Source of the DNA: Paenibacillus sp. JCM 18996
GTDB lineage: Bacteria; Bacillota; Bacilli; Paenibacillales; NBRC-103111
Assembly (NCBI GenBank): GCA_001313085.1
Contig: BBFE01000008.1
Location: forward strand, 38,841-102,840
Direction: 5' to 3'
Length of the DNA stretch: 64,000 bases
Shown here: piece after piece, positions 21,055 to 32,517 of the stretch
Numbering within the stretch: the first letter of the stretch is position 1
How the letters are laid out: each line of letters starts with the position of its first letter
Program-made: the position numbers and the translations under genes
The notes under the pieces: model-generated
What the model saw: only the letters and a program-made list of their open reading frames with translations
Told to the model about the DNA's origin: nothing
Database searches by the model: none

Positions 21055-21477
21055 ATGCCTGCTTATATGCACGGAAATCTGGCTGTGGAACAAAGAGCCA
21101 AAGAACAGGTTCGGGTCAAGGAAGTCATTACCACAAAAAAAGGTATACCGCCAATCGCAAATTACTATGGGAGAAAAGATTTTCCTTGTGCTTGGAGCCG
21201 TTGTGTGCGGTATTATTGCCAGCGTGATCATTTACCGTTATGCCTGATCTATCAAATGCACTCCCAAATGAAAGCGACGAATGATAAAATCATGGAAATT
21301 GATTCCAAAATAAGCGCCTCCAAGCATGAGCTCGAACAGCAGCAAAGTCCCAAGCGGCTCAAGGCGGAAGCGGCCAAGCGCGGCTATGTCCCCGCTAATT
21401 TTTTTAAAGATGACCCCTACTTCCCGCGAAGAAAGCCATTGTGTAAGAATAAGAGCCTGGTGGCAATCCATCCGTAA
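21055..21477 (+). CDS. ftsL: Cell division protein FtsL
   Basis: A small bitopic membrane protein of about 140 residues. The cytoplasmic N-terminus is MPAYMHGNLAVEQRAKEQ. The single membrane span (FLVLGAVVCGIIASVIIYR) is only seen after changing frame between about 21142 and 21240. The extracytoplasmic part is a coiled coil (MKATNDKIMEIDSKISASK). FtsL joins DivIB and DivIC in the septal complex and supports PBP2B. The C-terminus is uncertain because two frames stay open after the T run near 21403. Position between rsmH and pbpB supports the call. Confidence 0.8.
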   Translation: MPAYMHGNLAVEQRAKEQVRVKEVITTKKGIPPIANYYGRKDFPCAWSRCVRYYCQRDHLPLCLIYQMHSQMKATNDKIMEIDSKISASKHELEQQQSPKRLKAEAAKRGYVPANFFKDDPYFPRRKPLCKNKSLVAIHP

Positions 21478-21491
21478 ATGAGGTAGAATGT

Positions 21492-23870
21492 ATGACTAGA
21501 TTGGTGAAAATTCGCTCGCTGCTGCTCGGAGGGTTATTTACCCTCCTTTTTTTTGTCGGTTTGATGAGCCGTGTTTATTGGATTCAAGTCGTCCACGGAG
21601 CCGAGCGTCTGCAGGAAGCGAAGCAGATGTGGGAAACGGACCGGGTTCTGCAGCCCCAGAGGGGGTCCATTTTGGACCGAAACGGGAGGTCTTTGGCTGA
21701 AGATGCTCCCGCTTATAACGTTTCTCTTAATCCGCAAAAGATTTTCAAAAAAATAATACTCTGGACGAGGTAGTGAAAGGTTTGTCGGGTCTGCTGAAAG
21801 ATTCGGAGGACCCTGCCATAGGGGGGGACCTGCAGAAGAAGATCGAAGCCTTGGCGACCAAGAAGCGCACCGACTATACGCCGAAGCCGAACGCAAAGCC
21901 GGAAGAAGCTTACAGCGTAAGTGTGGACATCCGCAACGAAGGCTGGAAGGTCGACGCGCAGATGAAAGAAAAGATAGACAATTTGAAAGAATATATTAAA
22001 CAGAAGGCTAAATTGAAAGATGCGGATGATGTCGGCATTTATTTGAAAAGGGACCAAAAGCGGTACTATCCGGGAGAAAATCTGGCCTCGCAGCTGCTCG
22101 GATATTTGAACAAGGAGGGTCAGGTCGTCACCGGGCTGGAGGCCTATCTTAACAAGTACCTGGAAGGCAAGAAGGGCTCGCTTACCTACGAGAGCGACAG
22201 AAAGGGAGTCGAGCTTCCGAACGGCACGAAGTTTTCCCAACCGGCCAAAGACGGAAGCAATGTCCAATTGACGATCGACAAGAATATCCAATTTTACATA
22301 GACAGCGCACTGGATAAAGTGTACCAGAAGTACCATCCGAAGAGTGTGACGGCTATAGCGGTGGATCCGAAAACAATGGAAGTTTTGGGTATGTCGAGCC
22401 GTCCGGATTTTAACCCTAACAAGTATTGGCAGGCGGAGAAAGGCTCGGAGGTCAATCAGGCGATTTCATCCCAATATGAACCGGGATCGACATTCAAGCT
22501 GGTGACTTGGCAGCTACAGTGGAGGAAGGGTTGTTCAATCCGAACGCTTACTACCCCTCGGGTACGATCCAGGTTCCGGGTAGAACGCTCCATGACTACT
22601 ATGTCGGCTGGGGAAGCATCAATTACCTGAAAGGTCTGGTCCGGTCCTCCAACGTGGCTTTCGTAAAGCTTGGATACGAGATGCTGGGACAGGACAAGCT
22701 GAAAGGCTGGATCGACAAGTTTGGTTTCGGACAAAAGACAGGTATCGATCTGCCGGGAGAAGTGCCCGGCTCCATCAATATGAAATATCCTTCGGAGTTT
22801 GCGACAGCCACCTACGGACAGGGCTTGACGGCGACGGCGATGCAGCAGGTAGCGGCTTACGCGGCCATGGCAAACGGCGGCAAGCTGATGAAGCCGTATG
22901 TCATCAAGCAAATTACCGACCCTAATACGAATGAAGTGGTGCTGCAGCACCAACCTGAAGTCGTCCGCCAGGTCGTATCGGAGAAGACCGCCAAGACCGT
23001 CACGGGCTACCTCGAGCAGGTCGTAACCGATCCCGACGGAACAGGGAAAAAGATGGCCGTCGACGGCTACCGGGTAGCCGGGAAGACGGGTACAGCCAAT
23101 GTTGTCGTGAGTGGAAAATATTCGGATCTCACCTGGGTGGTTTCCTTCATCGGATACGCTCCAGCGGAAGATCCGCGCATAGTGGTTGCAGTCATTGCGG
23201 ATCAGCCGGACCTCGGCGGAGATTTCCACCGCGGCAGCGACGTCACCGCGCCCGCTTTTAAAGAAATCATGTCGCAAAGCTTGCGATATATGGGAGTGGC
23301 GGCGAGCGACCAGCAAACTGCGACGAAGGAGAAGGAAGCGGCAGTCAAGGTGCCGGATTTGTCGGGAATGAACGGCGAAGGTGCGAGGAACGCCGCCGCC
23401 AAAGCCGGATTGGCGCTTGAAGTGGTAGGCAATGGCAACCAGGTCATCAGCCAATTTCCTGCGGCAGGTACAGAAATGACGGCAGGGCAGCGAATGTATA
23501 TAGTGACGCAGCAGGGCGCATCACGCCAAGTGCCCGATATGACGGGCAAATCGCTGCGTGAAGCTTTGGAGCTGTGTACGTTCCTTGGCGTCAAATGCCA
23601 GCCCGCAGGGGAGGGCTATGTCTCTTCCCAAAGCTTGGCCGGAGAAGGGGACAATGCCATATTGAACCTGCAGCTTGCTCCTTCCGCCAGTGCGCAGGCT
23701 GCTACGCCGGATTCTGGCGCCGGCACACCGGCCAGCCCGGCGGACAAAGGCGCCCCGCCCAAAAAAAGGACGATCCTTCGGCCAAGAAGGATAATCAGCC
23801 TGCAAAGAAAAGCGCGGAATCCGCAGCCAGGAAACCGGCGTCGGCCGACGCCAAGCAGGCTGGGCGATAG
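21492..23870 (+). CDS. pbpB: Septal penicillin-binding protein 2B with PASTA domains
   Basis: About 790 residues; the class B transpeptidase of the septum. One N-terminal membrane span (LLLGGLFTLLFFVGLMSR), then the dimerisation domain (QPQRGSILDRNGRSLAEDAPA). The transpeptidase has SxxK at EPGSTFKLV (about residue 331), SSN at RSSNVAF (about 385) and KTG at AGKTGTANV (about 531). Two PASTA-like repeats follow (VPDLSGMNGEGARNAA, VPDMTGKSLREAL), then a Lys/Pro/Ala-rich tail. Breaks lie near 21748, 22503 and 23761 (A run); the last hides the natural end AKQAGR at 23870. Followed by its sporulation paralogue spoVD. Confidence 0.92.
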
Positions 23871-23983
23871 CCGCCGAAGTGAGCAGATAAATCGGACGGC
23901 TTGTTCTATCCCCCGGTTGTCCCGAATAGTCTTGATATGAACAGGCTTGACTTATCGGGATTCGAGGGGAGGAACAGTCGGTT

Positions 23984-25939
23984 ATGAAAATTTCCGGCGT
24001 TACGGTTCGGCGCAGGCTGTACATCTCGTTAATGATCGGGACGGTTCTGTTTGTAGCGTTAATGGTCAGGCTGGGCTATGTACAGCTGTGGATGGGATCC
24101 GAACTCGCACAGCGGGCGGAGGATTCCTGGCGCAGGGAGGTCCCTTTCGCGTCCCGCAGGGGAGAAATTCTCGATCGCAACGGAGTGAAGCTGACCTACA
24201 ATGTCAGTTCGCCATCGGTCATGGCGGTTCCGGCCAGATCAAGGATCCCGAGACGACGTCCCGGACGATCGGCGGAATTTTGCAGATGACGCCGGAGTCC
24301 GTGTACAACACGATTACAAAGAAACAGAGTCTCGTGGACATCAAACCGGGCGGCCGTAAAATCACCCAGGAGAAGGCGCAGCAAATTCGCGCTCTGAATC
24401 TTCCGGGAATTGTCGTTGCCGAGGATAATAAAAGATTCTACCCGTTCGGCTCTTTGGCTTCCCACATCCTGGGCTTCACGGGAGCCTATAACAACGGGTT
24501 GACCGGGGTGGAAGCGAAATATGACAAGCAGTTGACCGGCCTCAAGGGCAACATTTCTTATTTGGCCGACGCGGGCGGCAGGAAAATGCCGAACTCAACG
24601 GACCAGTATGAGAAGCCCAAAGACGGCTTGAATCTGCAGCTGACGATCGACAACCACCTGCAGTCCATCCTCGAACGGGAGCTCGACCAAACGATGCTGC
24701 AATACCAAGCCAAGGATGTCATCGCGATTATGATGGATCCGAATAATGGAGAAATCCTGGCAATGGGCAGCAGGCCGAATTACGAGCCGGGAAATTACAA
24801 GGAATACCCTGTCGAGACGTATAACCGCAACCTGCCGATCTGGATGACTTATGAGCCGGGCTCCACTTTTAAAATTATTACGCTCGCCGCCGCCCTGGAA
24901 GAAAAAAAAGGTGGATTTGCAAAATGAGAGCTTTTACGATCCGGGTTCAATTGAAGTCGGCGGAGCCAGGCTCCGCTGCTGGAAACGGGGCGGCCACGGA
25001 AGCGAGACGTTCCTTAATGTGGTGGAAAACTCCTGCAACCCGGGATTTGTCGAAATGGGCCGGAGGCTCGGCAAAGAGAAGCTGTTCGATTACATCGGCC
25101 GCTTCGGTTTTGGCAAGAAGACGGGAATCGACCTGGGAGGGGAAGAGAACGGGATTATGTTCAAGCCTTCCCGCGTCGGTCCTGTCGAGCTCGCCACCAC
25201 TTCTTTCGGCCAAGCGTGTCGGTGACTCCGATACAGCAAATCTCGGCCGTGTCCGCGGCCATCAACGGCGGCAAGCTGTATAAGCCGCACGTCGCCAAAG
25301 CTTTCTACGATCCGGACACAGGCGGGCTTGTGGAAACGGTGAAGCCGGAAGTGGTGCGCAATGTGATCTCGGAAGCCACCTCCAAACAGGTGAGGGAAAC
25401 TTTGGAAAGCGTAGTGGCGAAAGGTACAGGTAAAAACGCTTTTCTGGACGGCTACCGGGTCGGAGGGAAAACGGGTACCGCCCAGAAGGTAATCAACGGA
25501 CGTTATTCTCCTGACGAACACATCGTTTCCTTCATCGGGTTCGCGCCGGCGGACAATCCGAAGGTGATCGTATACGGCGCCGTGGATGATCCAAAGGGAT
25601 TCAGTTCGGAGGTTTGATCGCCGCGCCGATGGTTAAAAAAATATTTTGGCAGACGCTCTGCAGTATATGAAAGTGGAGCCAAGCAAGAATCAGCTGGAGA
25701 AGAAATATATTTATGGAGACGTGAAGCAGGTGGAGGTGCCCAACCTGCTCGGCGCCAGAGTGGAAGATATATACGAGGATTTGAATTCCGACTTTCTTTT
25801 GGAAAAAAAATCAGGATCCGGCACCGTGGTCGTGAACCAGGTCCCCAAGCCTGGAACGCGGTTGAACCAAGGCTCGACGATACGCGTCTATCTGGCCGAC
25901 GATCCTGCCGATCAGAAGCAGGACAAAGGGACGCCGTAA
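23984..25939 (+). CDS. spoVD: Stage V sporulation protein D (class B penicillin-binding protein)
   Basis: About 650 residues, a paralogue of PBP2B that makes spore cortex peptidoglycan. One N-terminal membrane span, ASRRGEILDRNGVKLTYN, then SxxK at EPGSTFKII (about residue 290), SCN at ENSCNPGF (about 347) and KTG at GGKTGTAQK (about 495). One PASTA domain is at the C-terminus (VEVPNLLGARVEDIY), followed by a short DPADQKQDKG tail. GAGGGGAGGAA precedes ATG 23984. Frame breaks lie near 24215, 24903-24910 (A run), 25217, 25607 and 25635-25641. In B. subtilis the order pbpB-spoVD-murE is the same. Confidence 0.9.
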
Positions 25940-26069
25940 GCCACTCTTGTCCTTGCCGGTCTGAAAGCCAAAGAAACGCGTTCCGCCACGTTTTACTCTT
26001 CGGTATCCTGTCGATAATGAATCATAATCCGGACTACAGAAATCGGTTTGATCTGGGAGGAAATGCAGC

Positions 26070-27556
26070 ATGCAGCTTAAGGAACTGGCCTCTTTATTGA
26101 CGATAAGCTATATTATCGGCCACGGGGAAACTTCATTTAACGGGATACAAACGGACAGCAGGAAGGTCACGCCCGGGTCGCTGTTCATCTGCGTGCCGGG
26201 CCTCACCGTCGACGGCCATGAATTTGCCGAAGCGGCCGCAAAGCTCGGGGCATCCGCTTTAGTTGTGGAACACGATGTGGATGTGGACCTTCCCAAGCTG
26301 GTGGTGAAGGATTCACGCTATGCAATGGCATTGATCGCCAATCATTTTTTTACGGAAGTCCCAGCGCGGAAATGAAAGTGATCGGGATTACCGGCACGAA
26401 CGGCAAAACGACAACGTCTTATTTGATAGAGAAAATACTCGGCGACCAAGGGTTTAAAACCGGATTAATGGGCACCATCCAAGCCAAAATCGGACATACG
26501 GCGATCCCTATGGAAAGAACGACGCAGGAAGCGCCCGACCTGCAGAGGACTTTTCGCCAAATGAGGGACGTAGGAACAGATCTGCATCATGGAAGTCTCC
26601 AGCCATGCGCTTTCTTTGGGCAGAGTGAAGGGTGTCAGCTTCCGGACGGCCGTTTTTACGAACCTGACTCAGGACCACCTTGATTTCCACGGTTCGATGG
26701 AAGCCTACAAAGCAGCCAAAGGGCTGCTGTTCTCCCGTCTGGGCAACACGTTCGGCGGCCATCCCGCGCTGCAGAAGTATGCGGTGCTGAACGCCGACGA
26801 CCCTGTTTCGGAAGACTATGCGCAGGCCACATCGGCCAGGTGATTACTTACGGCATCGAGCGTGACGCGGATGTGAAAGCGGCGGAGATCTATCTCACCT
26901 CAAAAGGAACCCAGTTCACTCTGCTTACTTTTGCGGGAAATACGACCGTCCGCACGAAGCTGATCGGCAAGTTTAACGTTTATAACGCGCTGGCGGCGGC
27001 GGCGGCCTGTCTAGCGGAAGGTATTCCGGTGGAAAGCGTGAAACGCAGCCTGGAAGTAGTGCGGAGCGTCGACGGACGGATGGAAGTGGTCGACGAAGGC
27101 CAGGATTTTCTGGTGCTGGTCGACTACGCGCACACGCCGGACGGTCTGGAGAACGCGCTGGCTACGGTCAGCCAATTCGCCGAAGGCAGGATCATCAGCG
27201 TCTTCGGCTGCGGAGGCGACCGCGACCGTACCAAGAGGCCGGTGATGGGGGGGATCGCCGCCAAATACAGCGATTATATGATCGTCACCTCCGACAATCC
27301 CCGCAGCGAGGACCCAGATGCCATCCTTCGGGATATCGAACCGGGCATAGCTAAGGCGGGAATGGCCCCGGACAGCTACGAAATGATCACGGACCGGAGA
27401 ACGGCGATACAAAAATCTATTGAAATGGCAAGCTCCAAAGATGTAGTATTGATAGCGGGAAAAGGACATGAAACTTACCAGGACATCATGGGTGTAAAGC
27501 ACGACTTTGATGACCGGGAGGTTGCCAGACAAGCGATAAGGAGCAGAGTAAAGTGA
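26070..27556 (+). CDS. murE: UDP-N-acetylmuramoyl-tripeptide synthetase MurE (diaminopimelate-adding)
   Basis: About 494 residues, cytoplasmic. It adds meso-diaminopimelate to UDP-MurNAc-L-Ala-D-Glu. Seen: [14 protein letters not shown], the ATP loop [17 protein letters not shown] (about residue 105), the carbamylated-lysine region [20 protein letters not shown], and the DNPRSEDP motif that marks diaminopimelate rather than lysine specificity. Breaks occur near 26345-26351 (T run), 26584 and 26838. The stop overlaps a GTG, but the expected murF does not follow (see findings). Confidence 0.92.
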
Positions 27557-27609
27557 TAGAAAAAAAGCCGGGTTTATTCATGCAGCGTCTGACGCAGGGG
27601 GGCAAATAC

Positions 27610-28571
27610 GTGGATAATCAAACGATACTGTTCACATTGGGTGTGGCTTTCTTGCTGGCGGTCATTCTGGGGCCGATTCTGATCCCCTTCCTGCGCCGAT
27701 TGAAATTCGGCCAGCAGATCCGCTCCGACGGTCCACAAGGCCATTTGAAAAAGGCGGGAACACCAACGATGGGCGGAGTGATTATTCTGCTTGCCCTGCT
27801 TCTTGCTGTGCTGAAATTCGCCGATAAAAATATGGATTTCGTCATTCTGGTGGTCGCCTCGATGGGGTATGGATTGGTGGGCTTCCTGGATGATTACACG
27901 AAGATAGTTTTTTAAACGTTCTTTGGGGCTGACGGCCAAGCAAAAGCTGTTCGGACAGCTGCTGGTCTCCGCCGTGGTCTGTTACCTGCTTGCGGCCAGC
28001 GGACACAGCACCGATGTTTTCATTCCTTTTGCGAACATGATGGTCCCTCTCGGCTGGTTCTATTACGTGCTGGTTGCGATCATCATGCTGGGCACTTCGA
28101 ACGCCGTGAACTTCACGGACGGCCTGGACGGCCTGCTCGCGGCACCAGCGCTATCGCCTTCGGGCTTTCGCGATCATCGCTATGAACCACACGCAGCCTG
28201 AAGCCGCCGTGTTCTCGGCGGCCATGGTCGGCGCCGTGCTTGGCTTCCTTGTATTCAACGCTCATCCGGCCAAGGTGTTCATGGGAGACACCGGCTCTTT
28301 GGGCATTGGAGGAGGCCTTGCGGCTGCGGCGATCCTGACCAAAGCGGAGCTGCTTCTGGTCGTTGTCGGCGGCGTGTTCGTAGTGGAAATGCTGTCGGTT
28401 ATCATTCAGGTCGTTTCGTTTAAGACAAGAGGGAAAAGGGTATTCAAGATGAGCCCTATCCATCACCACTTTGAACTGGTCGGCTGGTCGGAGTGGCGGG
28501 TTGTCGTCAGCTTTTGGCTGGCCGGCCTGCTGCTTGCCGGTTTGGGACTTTATATTAATGAGGTGTTGTAA
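27610..28571 (+). CDS. mraY: Phospho-N-acetylmuramoyl-pentapeptide transferase MraY
   Basis: About 320 residues with some ten membrane spans. It links phospho-MurNAc-pentapeptide to undecaprenyl phosphate to give lipid I. Family marks: [19 protein letters not shown], the aspartates in [24 protein letters not shown], and [10 protein letters not shown] near the end. The GTG at 27610 after AGGGGGGC is preferred; an in-frame start at 27553 that overlaps murE is possible but adds an unusual N-terminus. Breaks: T run 27908-27913, and lost Gs near 28140 and 28163. Confidence 0.92.
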
Positions 28572-28574
28572 TCC

Positions 28575-29985
28575 ATGGAGCATCCAGGCTCTTATCAGAA
28601 TCAGGAAGTTGTAATTCTCGGCTTGGCCAGAAGCGGACTTGCCGCCGCCAAGCTGTTTCATGACATGGGAGCTAAAGTGGTCGCAAACGATAAGAAAGCG
28701 CGTGAACTATGCCTGAGGCCGACGAACTTACGGCTCTGGTATTTCTGTTATTTGCGGGCACCATCCCGCTAACCTCATCCATGAGGGCGTAAAGCTCATT
28801 GTGAAAAAAACCCGGGCATTCCCTACACCATCGACCCGGTCCGTAAAGCGGTAAGCCTGGGTATCGAGGTTGTGACCGAGGTTGAGGTTGCTTACCGTCT
28901 GTGCGAAGCGCCAATCATCGGCATCACCGGCTCCAACGGCAAGACGACCACGACAACATGGATCGGCCTTATGCTCGAGCAGGGCGGGCTGCGTCCGATT
29001 GTTGCGGGAAATATCGGAACGCCTTTGACGGAAGCCGCCCTGGAGGCCGGCAAGGAGAACGTCATGGTTGTGGAATTGAGTTCTTTCCAGCTGAAAGGAA
29101 CACAGACGTTTAGGCCGGCAATCGCCTGTTTATTAAACGTATATGAGACGCATTTGGACTATCACGGGTCGATGGAGGACTACATCCAGTCCAAAGCGAA
29201 GCTGTTCGCCAACCAGACGGAGGAAGACACCGCCGTTCTAAATTGGGACGATGAGGTCTGCAGGAAGGTGGCACAAGGGGCGGCCGCGCAAATATTGCCT
29301 TTTTTTCCCTGGAGCAGCAGTTGGATTACGGAGTGTATGTGGAAGGGGGCGTCGACTCCGGCGTGGAACCGCAGGCGGTCTATCGCGACCGGGCAGGACG
29401 CAAGCATATCATTGCCAAGACGCGGGAAATCGGGATCCCCGGTTCGTTTAACGTCGAGAACGCCCTGGCGGCTTCCGCCGTGGCCATAGCCGCAGGCGTC
29501 CCGATTGAGCCATTGCCAAATGCCTGAAGGACTTCCGCGGAGTGGAGCACCGTCTGGAATATGTGGCGCAGAAGAACGGCATGACGTTTTACAACAACTC
29601 CAAGGCGACGAATCCGGCAGCCACGATCAAAGCGGTAGAATCCTTTGAAGCGCCGGTCGTGCTGATCGCAGGGGGGCTGGACAGAGGCTCCGATTACATG
29701 GAGCTGCTGCCTTGTTCCGGGAACGCGTCAAGGCTGTCGTCGCTTGGGGCAGACAAGGGATAAAATCAAATGCGTAGCGGAGCTCGCGGGGTTGGCCTCG
29801 GTGAAAACCGTCGATACTGCTAACAATGCAGAGGACACCCTGAAACAAGCGGTAAGCGCCGCTTACGAACTCGGAGAAGAAGGGGACATCGTACTGCTCT
29901 CTCCGGCCTGCGCGAGTTGGGATATGTTTGCCTCTTATGAGGAAAGGGGACGCATTTTTTTAAAGAGTCCGTGCATAACCTTTAA
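28575..29985 (+). CDS. murD: UDP-N-acetylmuramoyl-L-alanine:D-glutamate ligase MurD
   Basis: About 468 residues, cytoplasmic. It adds D-glutamate to UDP-MurNAc-L-Ala. Motifs: [20 protein letters not shown] loop [16 protein letters not shown] (about residue 116), [47 protein letters not shown] and [19 protein letters not shown]. Breaks near 28711, 28765, 28803 (A run), 29300 (T run), 29515, 29710 and 29955 (T run). With the last corrected the protein ends FKESVHNL at 29985. Starts three bases after mraY. Confidence 0.92.
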
Positions 29986-30037
29986 CTAAGGGGGCAGGCC
30001 AGTCCGCCTCCTACATTGGATGTAAGAGGTGTGCCGC

Positions 30038-31134
30038 ATGGGTAAATCACGTACCGCTCCCGACCTGTTCCTTCTGGTCTCAACCTTGGCGATTCTGTGC
30101 ATCGGCGTTGTTATGGTGTACAGCGCAAGCGCCGTTCTTTCGTACCATGAATTCGGCGACTGGTATTATTATCTGAAAAGGCAGCTGTTGTTTGCCGCGC
30201 TTGGAGTAGCTGCGATGCTGTTTATGATGAACGTGGATTACTGGGTGTGGAAAAAAATACGGTAAGGTTGCGCTTATAGTATGTTTTGCGCTTTTGCTGA
30301 TTGTGCTTGTCCCGGGCATCGGCGTCGTACGAGGAGGAGCCCGCAGCTGGCTCGGCATCGGCGCTTCGGCATCCAGCCGTCGGAATTTATGAAAATCGGC
30401 ATGATCATGTTCCTCGCCAAAATGCTTTCCGACCACCGGTACAAAATCACCGAGTTGCGGACAGGCCTGCTGCCCCCGCTCGGACTGATGGGGCTTGCCT
30501 TCGGGCTCATCATGCTGCAGCCCGACCTCGGCACCGGGGCCGTACTCGTCGGCGCGTCGTTGCTGATCATCTACACGGCCGGAGCCCGGCTGTTCCACCT
30601 GGCCTGTCTGGCCATGGTGGGAGCCGCGGGGCTGGCCGGGCTGATCATCGCGGCGCCTATCGGCTTAAGCGCATCACAGCCTTCCTGGATCCCTGGCAGG
30701 ACCCTCTTGGCGCGGGCTACCAGATCATCCAGTCGCTGTATGCGATCGGCCCCGGCGGCCTCGTCGGGCTGGGCCTCGGGATGAGCCGCCAGAAATACAG
30801 CTACCTGCCCGAGCCGCAGACCGATTTCATCTTTTCCATCATCGCTGAGGAATTGGGCTTTATCGGCGGCTCCATCGTGCTTCTGCTGTTTCTTCTGCTG
30901 CTTTGGCGGGGCATGCGCACGGCGATAACGGCGCCGGATATGTTCGGCAGCCTGCTGGCCGTGGGCATCGTGGGAATGATCGCCGTCCAGGTGGTCATCA
31001 ACATCGGTGTCGTCATAGGGATGTTTCCGGTGACGGGCATTACTCTTCCGCTGATCAGCGCGGGAGGATCGTCACTGACGCTGATGCTGACATCCATCGG
31101 AGTATTGTTAAATATATCGCGTTACGCGAGGTGA
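30038..31134 (+). CDS. spoVE: SEDS-family peptidoglycan polymerase SpoVE/FtsW
   Basis: About 365 residues, ten predicted membrane spans. A SEDS glycosyltransferase that works with a class B penicillin-binding protein. Marks: VVMVYSASAVLS near the start, WLGIGAFGIQPSEFMKIG, LQPDLGTGAVLVGAS, AGYQIIQSLYAIGPGGL, and GMFPVTGITLPLISAGGSS. In Bacillus the gene in this place is spoVE, needed for the cortex, while ftsW is elsewhere. Since I cannot see the rest of the genome, FtsW is equally possible. Breaks near 30251 (A run 6 to 7), 30359 and 30661. Confidence 0.87.
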
Positions 31135-31140
31135 AATGCA

Positions 31141-32257
31141 TTGCGAATTATACTTAGCGGCGGGGGAACCGGCGGCCACGTGTATCCTGCTTTGGCGATT
31201 GCCGAGCAGTGCATGCAGGAGCTGCCGGATTCCCGGTTTTTGTACATAGGAACAAATTCCGGCCTGGAGAGGGACATAGTGGCCAAATCCGCGCCGAACA
31301 TGCCGTTCGAGTCGATTGAAATCAGCGGGTTCAGAAGGAGCTTTCGCTGCAAAATGTGAAAACCGTTATCCGGTTTTTTTTCAAGGGGTGTCGCGCGCCA
31401 ATGCGCTGATCAAGCAATTTCGGCCTGACGCGGTGGTCGGTACCGGCGGCTATGTATGCGGGCCGGTGCTTTATGCTGCCGCCAGGCTGGGACTGCCTAC
31501 GCTCGTCCACGAGCAGAACGTGATCGCGGGCCTGACGAACAAATTTTTTGAGCCGCTACGCGAGTACAATGGCAGTGTCTTTTCCGGGAACGGAAAAAGA
31601 ATTTCCGAAAGCCCGGCGGGTGATTTATACCGGAAACCCGAGAGCCACCACCGTCTTCCGGGCCGACGCCCAGGAGGGCTACCGGATACTGGGGCTGCCT
31701 GACCGTTCCAGGGTTGTCGTCATCGTCGGGGGAAGCAGAGGCGCCAAAGCTTTGAACGAGGCCATGGTGGGAATGGCCCCCCTGCTCCGACAGCTGCCGC
31801 ATATTCGTTTTGTCTATATTACAGGCCAGCCTTATTACGAGAATACATTGGAGCAAATCTGCGGCACGTCGGCCGGGCTCCCTGACAACCTGCAGGTGCT
31901 GCCTTACGTCCACAACATGCCGGAGGTGCTGGCGGCGACATCGCTGATCATTTCGAGAGCGGGCGCGTCCTTCCTGTCGGAAATTACATCCTTGGGAATT
32001 CCTTCCATACTTATTCCTTCTCCAAATGTCACCAACAACCATCAAGAGGCTAACGCTAGGTCACTCCAGCAGGAAGGAGCTTCCGAAATGGTCCTGGAGA
32101 AGGAGCTTCGTCCCGCCGAGCTTTTTTTGCCAAAGCCGCCGCGATTATGGAAGATCCCATCCGCTGGGAATCGATGTCGAAGCACGCCCGCCGGTTGGGA
32201 AAGCAGGATTCCGCCGAGATGATTCTGAGAGAACTGCGCAAATTGACCAAAAGGTAA
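31141..32257 (+). CDS. murG: UDP-GlcNAc:lipid I N-acetylglucosaminyltransferase MurG
   Basis: About 370 residues, peripheral membrane enzyme. It makes lipid II from lipid I. Motifs: [19 protein letters not shown] at the N-terminus, [59 protein letters not shown] and [14 protein letters not shown] start at 31141 after GAGGTGAAA. Breaks: one A lost near 31338, T run 31374-31381, T run 31542-31548 and T run 32124-32130. It shows all three frames in use within 50 bases at 31338-31381, a clear case of sequence error. Ends ELRKLTKR. Confidence 0.92.
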
Positions 32258-32517
32258 TCTCATTTCTCCGAAAAAAACGTTCCTGGCATCCGCGAGGTCT
32301 GTTCTGGCTTTTGTCACACTCTTGCCGGTTCGACATAAACTACATTATAACCGTGACAGATCAGGTGACGACAGCCGATACGGGAATACCGGGGAAATGG
32401 CCGTTTTTTTTCGGAGATTCAAGTATAAGCCGGTGTGGATGCCGCTGAAAGCAACAGGCAATTGCTAACGGCGGCTTCCCTGCCTATCCCGATGTTCTGT
32501 GAAGGAGGCATTTATCA
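32258..32517 (+). promoter_or_regulatory. Intergenic region with a possible internal promoter before murB
   Basis: 260 bases without a recognisable gene. TTGCCG (32322-32327) and TTATAA (32345-32350) are 17 bases apart and form a reasonable SigA-type promoter for murB-murA-divIB. GGAGG at 32503 is the murB ribosome site. The region also has an eight-T run at 32404. Confidence 0.4.

Noticed and set aside
27553..27612. MraY start at 27553
   Set aside because: It would add 19 residues not expected in MraY; GTG 27610 has a better ribosome site and gives the usual length. Kept only as a hint about murF.
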